A stretch of DNA of 64,000 bases from an uncultured Dysosmobacter sp. (GTDB lineage Bacteria > Bacillota > Clostridia > Oscillospirales > Oscillospiraceae), in the NCBI GenBank assembly GCA_934590165.1, contig CAKTOO010000015.1, positions 1-64,000 on the forward strand, written 5' to 3'. Position 1 is the stretch's first letter. Each line of letters opens with the position of its first letter. The notes under the pieces were generated by a model that saw only the letters and a program-made list of their open reading frames with translations, did not search any database and was not told the origin of the DNA. Of this stretch, positions 57,339 through 64,000 are shown piece after piece. Position numbers and translations under genes: made by a program.

Positions 57339-58781
57339 ATGACAAAAGAAAAGCAGGCGGCCATTGCCGCCGTGGAGGCCAAGGCCTCTGTAATCGCGGA
57401 CGTGGCGGACAGCGTTTGGAGCTATGCGGAGCTGTCCCTTCAGGAGGAGCGCTCCGCCGCCAAATACTGCCAGGTCCTGGAGCAGGAGGGCTTCACCGTG
57501 GAAGCGGGCATCTGCGGCATCCCCACCGCCTTTTCCGCCAGCTTCGGCAGCGGACGGCCCGTCATCGGCATTTTGGCGGAATATGACGCCCTGTCCGGAC
57601 TGTCCCAGAGGGCTGGGAGCCTTTGCCGGGAGGAGTTGGTCCCCGGCGGCAGCGGCCACGGCTGTGGCCACAACCTGCTGGGCGCCGGCGCCCTGGCTGC
57701 CGCACTGGGCGTCAAGGCGTATCTGGAGCACACAGGCTGCTCCGGCACCGTGGTGCTATATGGCTGCCCCGGCGAGGAGGGCGGCGCCGCCAAGGCGTTC
57801 ATGGCACGGGAAAAGCTGTGGTACGGCCTGGACGCGGCCCTGACCTGGCATCCGAAAGATGTGAACGAGGTGGTCACCGGCTCCAGCAATTCCTGTATCC
57901 AGACCCAATACAAGTTCACCGGCGTGGCGGCCCATGCGGCCGGGGACCCGGACCGGGGTCGCAGCGCGCTGGACGCGGTGGAGGTGATGAACATTGGCGT
58001 CCAGTTCCTGCGGGAGCATATGAGCGATAAGGCCCGCGTCCACTATGCCATCACCGACACCGGCGGCCGCAGTCCCAATGTGGTGCAGCCCCGTGCCAGC
58101 GTGCTGTACATGGTCCGCTCCAACCATGTGGCGGAGGCGGTGGAGCTGCAAAAGCGGGTGGATGACATTGCCCGCGGCGCGGCTCTCATAACCGGCACCA
58201 CCTTTGAAAAACAATTCATCGACGGCCTGGCGGACACCGTCCCCAACCATACGCTGGAGACCGTTCTGTACCGCAACTTTGAGGCTCTGGGCGTTCCCGT
58301 CCACACGGCGGAGGAGCTGGATTACGCTGACGCTCTGGCAAAGACCTATCCCGGCAGCGACAGTGTGCCCGGTATCGGTGCCCAGTATGACGAGGCGATC
58401 GCGGACCAGGTGCGGCAGCTGCGGGCCAAGGCCGGCCACGCCATGAACGATTTTCTGGCACCTCTGTACCAAGGACCGGCCTTCATGCCCGGCTCTACCG
58501 ATGTGGGCGATGTCAGCTGGCAGACCCCCACGGGCCAGATCCATGTGGCAGCCTGGCCCAACGGCAGCCCCGGACACAGCTGGCAGAACGTGTCCTGCGG
58601 CGCCACGGAGCTGGGCCGCAAGTCCGCCATCCACGCGGGCAAGGTACTGGCGGCCGCCGCCATCGACCTGCTGGCAGACCCGTCTTTGCTGGCGGCCGCC
58701 AGGGCGGAGTTCCAAAAGCAGACAGCCGCCGACTACACCTGCCCCATTCCCCCCGACGCGGTGCCTGTGGTGCCGGACTGA
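57339..58781 (+). CDS. M20 family amidohydrolase (AbgB-like)
   Basis: A 480-residue M20 enzyme: LAEYDALSGL near 85, HGCGHNLLGAGALAAALG (about 110-127) with metal-binding His, and GCPGEEGGAAKAFM (about 148) with the catalytic Glu. A dimerisation domain (KFTGVAAHAAGDPDRGRSALDAV) lies in the middle. It resembles AbgB, which cleaves p-aminobenzoyl-glutamate, and other aminoacyl amide hydrolases; the substrate here is uncertain. AAAGGAAG precedes the ATG at 57339; an in-frame TTG two codons upstream is less likely. Confidence 0.9.
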   Translation: MTKEKQAAIAAVEAKASVIADVADSVWSYAELSLQEERSAAKYCQVLEQEGFTVEAGICGIPTAFSASFGSGRPVIGILAEYDALSGLSQRAGSLCREELVPGGSGHGCGHNLLGAGALAAALGVKAYLEHTGCSGTVVLYGCPGEEGGAAKAFMAREKLWYGLDAALTWHPKDVNEVVTGSSNSCIQTQYKFTGVAAHAAGDPDRGRSALDAVEVMNIGVQFLREHMSDKARVHYAITDTGGRSPNVVQPRASVLYMVRSNHVAEAVELQKRVDDIARGAALITGTTFEKQFIDGLADTVPNHTLETVLYRNFEALGVPVHTAEELDYADALAKTYPGSDSVPGIGAQYDEAIADQVRQLRAKAGHAMNDFLAPLYQGPAFMPGSTDVGDVSWQTPTGQIHVAAWPNGSPGHSWQNVSCGATELGRKSAIHAGKVLAAAAIDLLADPSLLAAARAEFQKQTAADYTCPIPPDAVPVVPD

Positions 58782-58799
58782 CCGGCCCTCCGCTTTTTC

Positions 58800-58828
58800 T
58801 GGACATCCCGAATGGCGGATGCTACAAT
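58800..58828 (+). promoter_or_regulatory. Promoter of the sugar isomerase-like gene
   Basis: TGGACA (58800-58805) and TACAAT (58823-58828) are 17 bases apart, with TGC before the -10. The isomerase is therefore a separate unit from the amidohydrolase. Confidence 0.7.
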
Positions 58829-58867
58829 GAGGAAAATGGGACCGGCCTGAAAACGGAGGGGATGCAT

Positions 58868-59665
58868 ATGAAGTATTCGGTCAATATCGAAGTCATCTAC
58901 AAGGAACTGCCCTTTGCGGAGCGTTTCGCCGCCGCCAAGCGGGACGGCTTCCACTACGTGGAGATCTGGGACTGGGACTCCAAGGACCTGGAGGAGCTGA
59001 AGGCCCTGTGCCGCCAATATGAATTGGAGATCTCCTGCATGGGCGGCGACGGTCCCATCTCCCTGTGCGACCCCGCCCACGGGGAGGCGTATCTGGCCTA
59101 TCTCCGGCGTTCCCTGAAGGCCGCTCAGGATGTGGGCTGCAAGCTGCTGGCCGTTCACTCCAACGAGCTGCTGCCGGAGCCCCGCCAGTATGCGGCGGAC
59201 CTGTTCCCCCAGTACAGCGACGCGGAGAAGTTTATGGCCATGTACCGCTCCCTGGCCGCCGTCGCCCCGGAGGCAGAGACAGCCGGCGTAACGCTTTGCC
59301 TGGAGGCCCTGAATGTAGAGACAGACCACCTGGGCAATTTCCTGAAATACACCAAGGACGCGGCAGAGATCGTGAGGATGGTGGATTCCCCCAATGTAAA
59401 GATTCTGTACGACGCCTACCATATGTACCTCAACGAGGGCAAGATCATCGAGACCCTGCGGAAATACCAGTCCCTCATCGGCTGCATCCACATTGCCGAC
59501 GCCCCCGGCCGGGGCGAGCCCGGCACCGGCTGCATCAACTACCGGGCAGTGCTCCAGGACCTGTATGATCACGGCTATAACCAAATGATCGCCTTTGAGT
59601 TGTATCCCAAGCATGGCTCCGCTGCGGCTGTGGAGGCCATCAACGCCGTTCGGACCGGACTGTAA
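58868..59665 (+). CDS. TIM-barrel sugar isomerase/epimerase family (hydroxypyruvate isomerase-like)
   Basis: A 265-residue AP-endonuclease-2 fold protein: YVEIWDWDSKDLEELK near 30-45, LLAVHSNELLPEP, LCLEALNVETDHLGNF (metal-site Glu) and YDAYHMYLNEGKI, then HIADAPGRGEPGTGCINY, typical of the Hyi/IolI group. It likely isomerises a small sugar or hydroxypyruvate-like acid with a divalent metal. The ATG at 58868 is six bases from GGAGGGG; an upstream ATG at 58862 abuts that site. Confidence 0.85.
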   Translation: MKYSVNIEVIYKELPFAERFAAAKRDGFHYVEIWDWDSKDLEELKALCRQYELEISCMGGDGPISLCDPAHGEAYLAYLRRSLKAAQDVGCKLLAVHSNELLPEPRQYAADLFPQYSDAEKFMAMYRSLAAVAPEAETAGVTLCLEALNVETDHLGNFLKYTKDAAEIVRMVDSPNVKILYDAYHMYLNEGKIIETLRKYQSLIGCIHIADAPGRGEPGTGCINYRAVLQDLYDHGYNQMIAFELYPKHGSAAAVEAINAVRTGL

Positions 59666-59675
59666 CATTACGTTT

Positions 59676-59710
59676 AAATGTCCCCGTGCCAGAGACACGG
59701 GGACATTTTC
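59676..59710 (+). terminator. Terminator after the isomerase gene
   Basis: AAATGTCCCCGTG pairs with CACGGGGACATTT, with a seven-base loop and T4. Confidence 0.88.
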
Positions 59711-59765
59711 ATCATTTTCGCCAAAATATAACCAAAATATTTTTTAGGCAAAACAAATTTTTTGT

Positions 59766-59794
59766 TTGAATTCATGGGTGGATGTTGCTAGAAT
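59766..59794 (+). promoter_or_regulatory. Promoter of the nucleobase permease gene
   Basis: TTGAAT (59766-59771) and TAGAAT (59789-59794) are 17 bases apart, with TGC before the -10. Upstream AAATATAACCAAAATAT and an AAACAAA/TTTGTTT dyad could bind a regulator. No purine riboswitch is visible. Confidence 0.65.
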
Positions 59795-59830
59795 AGTACT
59801 GTTGAAACTACCCGCAAGGAGGCTTTCGCC

Positions 59831-61195
59831 ATGAAAAACCCAGCGTCCCGCCAGGAACTGCTGTTTCAGTTTCGCGGCACTCCCCCCGTCGGTACATCGA
59901 TTTCCCTGGCCTTGCAGCATCTGGTGGCCATGATCGTGGGGTGCGTCACGCCGCCCATCATCATTGCCGGCGCCATCGGCCTTTCCCAGGCGGACCGGGT
60001 GCTTTTGATCCAGGCGTCCTTGGTTATGTCCGCCGTGTCCACCTTTTTGCAGCTTTTCCCCATCGGCAAGCGGTTTGGCTCCGGACTGCCGGTGATCCTG
60101 GGCGTCAGCTTCGCCTATGTCCCCAGTATGCAGGCTATCGCCTCCTCCGGCGGCGGTGTCAGCGCCATCGCCGGTGCCATGCTGGTGGGCGGCGCGGTGG
60201 CCGTCATCGTGGGCATCTTCGTGAAAAAGATCCGCCTGCTGTTCCCGCCGGTCATCACCGGTACAGTGGTGTTCACCATCGGATTGTCCCTGTATCCCAC
60301 CGCCATCAATTATATGGCCGGCGGCACCGCCAACACCTATGAATCCGTGGTGGAGACCCGGGGCCTGACGGAGGCTCTGGTGTACGGCTCCTGGCAGAAC
60401 TGGCTGGTGGCGGCCCTGACGCTGACAGCGGTCATGGTCCTCAACCACTACGGCAAGGGTATCTGCAAGCTGGCCTCCATCCTGCTGGGCATGATCTTCG
60501 GCTACATTGTGGCGCTGCTGTTCGGCATGGTGAGCTTCGCGGATGTGGGCTCTGCCACCTGGTTCTCCCTGCCCCGCTTCCTCCATTTCGGCGTCACCTT
60601 TGACGCCGCCTCCTGCATCGCCATTGGATTGCTGTTCGCTATCAACTCCATCCAGGCCATCGGCGACTTTACCGCCACCACGGTGGGCGGCATGGAACGG
60701 GCCCCCACGGACCGAGAACTCCAGGGCGGCATCATCGCCTACGGCGTCAGCAACATTCTGGCGGCTCTGTTCGGCGGTCTGCCCACCGCCACGTATTCTC
60801 AAAACGTGGGCATCGTCACCACCAACAAAGTCGTGAATCGGACGGTGTTCGCCTTTGCCGGCGGCTTTTTGCTGCTGGCCGGCGTGTCTCCCAAGTTCGC
60901 CGCGCTGCTGACCACCATTCCCCAGTGCGTGCTGGGCGGCGCCACCGTCACCGTGTTCTCCACCATTGCCATGACCGGCATGAAGCTCATCGCCTCCCAG
61001 GATCTGACGGCCCGGAACACCACCATCGTGGGCCTGTCCGCCGCTTTGGGCGTGGGTATCTCCCAGGCCAGCGCCGCTTTGAGCCAGTTCCCGGCGGCGG
61101 TCACCATGATCTTCGGCAAGTCCCCCGTGGTCATCGCCACCCTCATGGCTGTGCTGTTGAACCTGATCCTCCCGAAAGAAAAGCATCAAGACTAA
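59831..61195 (+). CDS. NCS2 family nucleobase:cation symporter (xanthine/uric acid permease-like)
   Basis: A 454-residue membrane protein with about 12-14 helices and NCS2 features: LALQHLVAMIVGCVTPP (27-43), the conserved PVILGVSFAYVP, AINSIQAIGDFTATT (about 275) and GLPTATYSQNVGIVTTNKV (about 317-335). The QN of the last motif is typical of xanthine and uric acid permeases rather than uracil permease. It imports a purine base with protons or sodium. AAGGAGG precedes the ATG. Confidence 0.92.
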   Translation: MKNPASRQELLFQFRGTPPVGTSISLALQHLVAMIVGCVTPPIIIAGAIGLSQADRVLLIQASLVMSAVSTFLQLFPIGKRFGSGLPVILGVSFAYVPSMQAIASSGGGVSAIAGAMLVGGAVAVIVGIFVKKIRLLFPPVITGTVVFTIGLSLYPTAINYMAGGTANTYESVVETRGLTEALVYGSWQNWLVAALTLTAVMVLNHYGKGICKLASILLGMIFGYIVALLFGMVSFADVGSATWFSLPRFLHFGVTFDAASCIAIGLLFAINSIQAIGDFTATTVGGMERAPTDRELQGGIIAYGVSNILAALFGGLPTATYSQNVGIVTTNKVVNRTVFAFAGGFLLLAGVSPKFAALLTTIPQCVLGGATVTVFSTIAMTGMKLIASQDLTARNTTIVGLSAALGVGISQASAALSQFPAAVTMIFGKSPVVIATLMAVLLNLILPKEKHQD

Positions 61196-61237
61196 AAAAG
61201 AAAGCCGGAAGCAAAATGCTTCCGGCTTTCTTTTTTT
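61194..61237. terminator. Bidirectional terminator between the permease and MATE genes
   Basis: A 20-bp stem (61194-61213 with 61217-61236) with A6 on one side and T7 on the other. Confidence 0.95.
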
Positions 61238-62609
61238 ACGGCTGTTCCAGCGCCGCCATACTCTTTTTGAACTGGAAGGCAAACATGCAGGCCGTGGTGC
61301 ACACCGCCAGCACATCCGCCACCGGCTCTGACAAAAAGACGCCAAACACCTTGTTGGTGAAAAAACAAGGCAGGATATAGATGAGGGGGATCAGCAAAAT
61401 GATTTTTCGCAGCACTGCCAAAAACAGCGACACCTTGGCATTGCCCAGGGCGATAAACGTCTGCTGGCAAGCGATCTGGATGCCGAAGATGCCAGTGGCG
61501 GCCATATAGATCCGCAATGCCCAGGCGGCGTATGCCTGAAGCTCCGGGTCCGGCGTAAAAATTCCGGCAAACACCTGGGGCACCAGCTGCACCAGTGTCC
61601 ACATGGTCAGGGAATACGTGACGCAGGCCAGCAGCAGGCACCGGAAGGCCTCCCGCACCCGCCGGGGGTTCCGGGCGCCATAGTTGTAGCTGACGATGGG
61701 CTGGGCCCCCTGGGTCAGGCCCTGGAGCGGCATCATGGCCAGCTGCATGATGCTGGTGAGCACCGTCATGGCGCCTACCGCCAAATCGCCGCCGTATTTC
61801 AGCAAAGAGGAGTTGAAACACACGGCAATAAGGCTCTCCGTGGACTGCATGATGAAGGGCGACAGGCCCAACGCCAGGCAGGGCAGCACCACAGACGCCC
61901 GGGGCCGCAGGTTTTCCTTCCGCAGGCGCCATTTGGTTTTCCCGCCAGTCAGGAAGCGCAGCACCCAGGCCGCAGAGACCGCCTGGGACAAAATGGTGGC
62001 CAAAGCCGCGCCCCGGACGCCCATATCCAGTCCAAAAATGAAAATGGGGTCCAGCACGATATTTAAGCCCGCGCCGATGAGGGTGGTCCTCATGCTGACA
62101 GTGGTGAAGCCCTGGGCGGTGATATAAGCGTTCATGCCCAGCGTCACCTGCACAAAAATGGTGCCCAGAGAGTAGATGCCCATATAGGCCGCCGCATAAT
62201 CGATGGTATTTTCACTGGCGCCGAACAACAGCAGCAGGTCTCTTGCGAACAGCTGCAGCACCACCGTCAGGACCACCGACGCCATGACCAGCATGGTAAA
62301 GCAGTTGCCCATGATGCGCTCCGCCTCTTTGGGATTCCCCCGTCCCTCCTGAATGGAGGCCCGAGGGGCACCGCCCATGGCCAGCAGGGCCGCGAAAGCG
62401 GAGATAACCACAATGATGGGCAGGCATACGCCCACTCCGGTCAGCGCCAGTTTACCCACTGTATCCACCGGCTGCATATGACCAATATAGACCCGGTCTA
62501 CTAAATTATATAACATATTAACGATTTGCGATGTTATTGTGGGCAGCGCCAGTGAAAACAGCAGCTTGCTCACCTTTCCGCTGCCCAAGTCCACATTTTG
62601 TCTGTTCAT
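61236..62609 (-). CDS. MATE family efflux transporter
   Basis: A 457-residue polytopic protein with twelve helices in two MatE repeats: LALPTITSQIVNMLYNLVDRVYIGH (about 21-45) and LALGLSPFIMQSTESLIAVCFN at the second half. It exports drugs or metabolites using a cation gradient. The start at 62609 overlaps the MarR stop (ATGA), with AAAGGAA eight bases upstream; an upstream GTG extends into marR. It forms an operon with the MarR gene, which probably controls it. Confidence 0.92.
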   Translation of the reverse strand: MNRQNVDLGSGKVSKLLFSLALPTITSQIVNMLYNLVDRVYIGHMQPVDTVGKLALTGVGVCLPIIVVISAFAALLAMGGAPRASIQEGRGNPKEAERIMGNCFTMLVMASVVLTVVLQLFARDLLLLFGASENTIDYAAAYMGIYSLGTIFVQVTLGMNAYITAQGFTTVSMRTTLIGAGLNIVLDPIFIFGLDMGVRGAALATILSQAVSAAWVLRFLTGGKTKWRLRKENLRPRASVVLPCLALGLSPFIMQSTESLIAVCFNSSLLKYGGDLAVGAMTVLTSIMQLAMMPLQGLTQGAQPIVSYNYGARNPRRVREAFRCLLLACVTYSLTMWTLVQLVPQVFAGIFTPDPELQAYAAWALRIYMAATGIFGIQIACQQTFIALGNAKVSLFLAVLRKIILLIPLIYILPCFFTNKVFGVFLSEPVADVLAVCTTACMFAFQFKKSMAALEQP

Positions 62610-63052
62610 TCCAGGGTTTCCTTTCCGGCCAGGCACTCGACGTTATCCATGACCTTTTTCAAAATACGTCGCAAAAGCTCCGTTTCCTCCGGCGTCAGCC
62701 CCTCTGTCAGGGCCCGGCCGCAGCCGGTCTGAATCGCCAGAGCCTCCTCCACCAGCGGGCGCCCCTTCTGCGTGATTGTCAGATGGATGATCCGCCTGTC
62801 CGCCTCATCCGGGCACCGGCTGAGGACTCCCTGATCCACCAGGCGCTCCACCGCCTGGGACACTTGGGACTTGGCCAACCCCCGCAGGGCAACGATATCC
62901 CGGGCCGTATCCAGCCCCGGGTTGTTTGTCAAAAACAGAAGCACATGGATCTCCGCCATGCTCCAGCCCGTCCGCTCCAGCAGCGGGACAAAGCAGGCAG
63001 CGTAAAACCGCCCGAACTGCCTGGAAAACCGCAGAATCCGGGATGCCTCCAT
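62606..63052 (-). CDS. MarR family transcriptional regulator
   Basis: A 148-residue winged-helix protein: MAEIHVLLFLTNNPGL (about 32-47), LAKSQVSQAVERLVDQGVLSR (about 58-78) as recognition helix, and the wing DEADRRIIHLTITQKG. It likely represses its own operon with the MATE exporter, released by a toxic compound. A 16-base palindrome lies between its promoter and start. It is divergent from a DegV gene. Confidence 0.92.
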   Translation of the reverse strand: MEASRILRFSRQFGRFYAACFVPLLERTGWSMAEIHVLLFLTNNPGLDTARDIVALRGLAKSQVSQAVERLVDQGVLSRCPDEADRRIIHLTITQKGRPLVEEALAIQTGCGRALTEGLTPEETELLRRILKKVMDNVECLAGKETLE

Positions 63053-63082
63053 GACAGCACCTCCAATCGTTTCTTTTTTAAC

Positions 63083-63132
63083 AGTTCTTTTTAGAACTTT
63101 TATAAAATAGCACGCTTTCCGACAACTGTCAA
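63083..63132 (-). promoter_or_regulatory. Promoter and palindromic operator of the MarR-MATE operon
   Basis: Minus-strand TTGACA (63127-63132) and TATTTT (63104-63109) are 17 bases apart. AGTTCT-N4-AGAACT (63083-63098) lies just after the -10, a site that fits autorepression by MarR. Confidence 0.7.
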
Positions 63133-63151
63133 GGACCTTTTGTTTTTTCCA

Positions 63152-63180
63152 TTGACAAACCTATCGTGTCGTATTATGAT
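63152..63180 (+). promoter_or_regulatory. Promoter of the degV gene
   Basis: TTGACA (63152-63157) and TATGAT (63175-63180) are 17 bases apart, 45 bases before the ATG. Confidence 0.8.
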
Positions 63181-63225
63181 GAAAGAAAAATCTGGTATGC
63201 AAAATCAGATTACAAGGAGTTTTAT

Positions 63226-64000
63226 ATGACTTGGAACATTGTAAGTGACAGCAGCTGCGACCTGCGGATGTCCTCCTTTGAAAGTGAGCGCGTCCGCTTT
63301 GAAACAGTGCCTCTGCGCATTCAGGTGGGAGACCGGGAATTCTTGGATAACGATGACCTGGTGATTCCTGACCTGCTGGACGCCATGAGCGCGGAAAAGT
63401 CGGCCGCCTCCACCGCATGTCCCTCTCCCGCCGCCTTCGCCCGCGCCTTTGAGGCGGGGGACTATACGGTGTGTTTCACGATCTCCGCCAACCTGTCCGG
63501 CACTTACAACGCCGCCGTGATGGGCCGGGAGATGGTGCTGGAGGAGCACCCGGAGAAAAAGATCTGCATCATCGACTCCAAAGCCACCGCCGGTGCCATG
63601 GTGCTGCTGATCCGCAAGGCCAAGGAGCTGATGGAGGCCGACGAGACCGGGGATTTTGAGGGCATCTGCGATCAGCTGCGGCTGTACCAGGCGGCCCTGC
63701 GGACCTGCTTCACCCTGGAAAATTTTGATAATCTTATTAAAAACGGCCGGATGCGCCCCCTGGTGGGCACCCTGCTCCATTCTCTGGGCATCCATGTCAT
63801 CGCTGATGCCACGCCCCAGGGCACCATCCATGTGGCTGACAAGGCCCGGGGCGAGGTCAAGACCTATAAAACCATCACCGCCCTCATGAAAAGCAGCAAG
63901 GACTGCACCGGTGCCGAGGTGGTCATCTCCCACTGCGAGAATATGGCCGGTGCCCTGAAGCTGAAGCAGCAGATTCTGGAGGACCTGCCGGTAAAGTCCG
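63226..64000 (+). CDS. DegV family fatty acid-binding protein (partial, 3-prime end outside window)
   Basis: The frame opens at an ATG after AAGGAG and runs to the window edge (258 codons). It has the DegV start ISDSSCDL-like pattern (IVSDSSCDLR), SAASTACPSPAAFARAFEAGD, TISANLSGTYNAAVMGRE (about 85-102) and KICIIDSKATAGAMVLLI. DegV (FakB) proteins hand exogenous fatty acids to a kinase for lipid synthesis. It is divergent from the MarR-MATE operon. Complete family members are about 280 residues, so only a short tail is missing. Confidence 0.92.
   Translation, partial: MTWNIVSDSSCDLRMSSFESERVRFETVPLRIQVGDREFLDNDDLVIPDLLDAMSAEKSAASTACPSPAAFARAFEAGDYTVCFTISANLSGTYNAAVMGREMVLEEHPEKKICIIDSKATAGAMVLLIRKAKELMEADETGDFEGICDQLRLYQAALRTCFTLENFDNLIKNGRMRPLVGTLLHSLGIHVIADATPQGTIHVADKARGEVKTYKTITALMKSSKDCTGAEVVISHCENMAGALKLKQQILEDLPVKS

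Noticed and set aside
59720..59830. A purine riboswitch ahead of the NCS2 permease
   Set aside because: No conserved purine aptamer core is seen, only promoter elements and AT-rich dyads.

Overview
The window is chromosomal DNA from a GC-rich, low-redundancy Firmicute, most likely a gut anaerobe of the class Clostridia (Oscillospiraceae / Flavonifractor-Lawsonibacter-like). Reasons: strong Shine-Dalgarno sites, two T-box leaders, type III glutamine synthetase, a ferredoxin-dependent 2-oxoacid oxidoreductase, rubrerythrin, no respiratory genes, and a DUF6061 protein of the kind common in these bacteria. Intergenic regions are AT-rich with textbook promoters (hexamers about 17 bp apart) and many intrinsic terminators. 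I see no phage, plasmid, insertion sequence, rRNA or CRISPR array. The left edge cuts an MsrB domain and the right edge cuts a DegV protein.

Layout. 0-10 kb: end of a methionine sulfoxide reductase, a DUF6061 protein, uridine phosphorylase, a small zincin plus Tex, DUF1846, then purA, a 51-residue membrane protein and purB. 9-17.5 kb: LysR regulator divergent from an EamA exporter; an Asn T-box driving asnB, followed by glutamine synthetase III; lrgAB; a zinc-dependent phospholipase C-like protein. 17.6-25.8 kb: one tightly packed aromatic operon, aroF-tyrA-aroB-aroA-aroC-pheA-aroE/K-aroQ, preceded by a 34-codon leader peptide with nine Tyr/Phe codons in a 15-codon stretch and a terminator with a visible alternative pairing, that is, ribosome-mediated attenuation. 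26-34 kb: cstA with an upstream partner gene; a FadR-type regulator divergent from a P-loop ATPase-ferredoxin-vorB-TPP subunit-gamma operon; a Val T-box and ilvE. 34-43.5 kb: acetyltransferase, zinc-ribbon membrane protein, htpG, then a dipeptide/oligopeptide ABC operon ending in a DUF3810 metallopeptidase. 43.7-49.5 kb: AI-2E-family permease divergent from a lipid kinase-Nudix pair, a CaCA antiporter under a yybP-ykoY (manganese) riboswitch, a phosphatase-acetyltransferase fusion and tRNA-Ser(GGA). 49.5-64 kb: patatin-like lipase, Na/Pi cotransporter, thioredoxin reductase-like protein, rubrerythrin, a polar amino-acid ABC transporter, a cluster of palindromes, an M20 amidohydrolase, a sugar isomerase-like protein, an NCS2 nucleobase permease, MATE/MarR and DegV.

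How it fits together. Much of the window is amino-acid economy, controlled mainly by RNA: Asn and Val T-boxes and the aromatic leader peptide each sense the shortage of the amino acid their genes make. IlvE induced by uncharged tRNA-Val, next to a VOR-type ferredoxin oxidoreductase, suggests a reductive route from branched acyl-CoA to 2-oxoacid to amino acid, though the reverse direction is also possible. Peptide and amino-acid uptake systems, cstA and the ammonium-assimilating asnB/GSIII pair complete a peptide- and amino-acid-centred metabolism. The strongest candidates for something not well described are the Tyr/Phe leader peptide attenuator, the divergent promoter pair sharing one self-complementary -35 hexamer, and the palindrome cluster at 57.1-57.3 kb.
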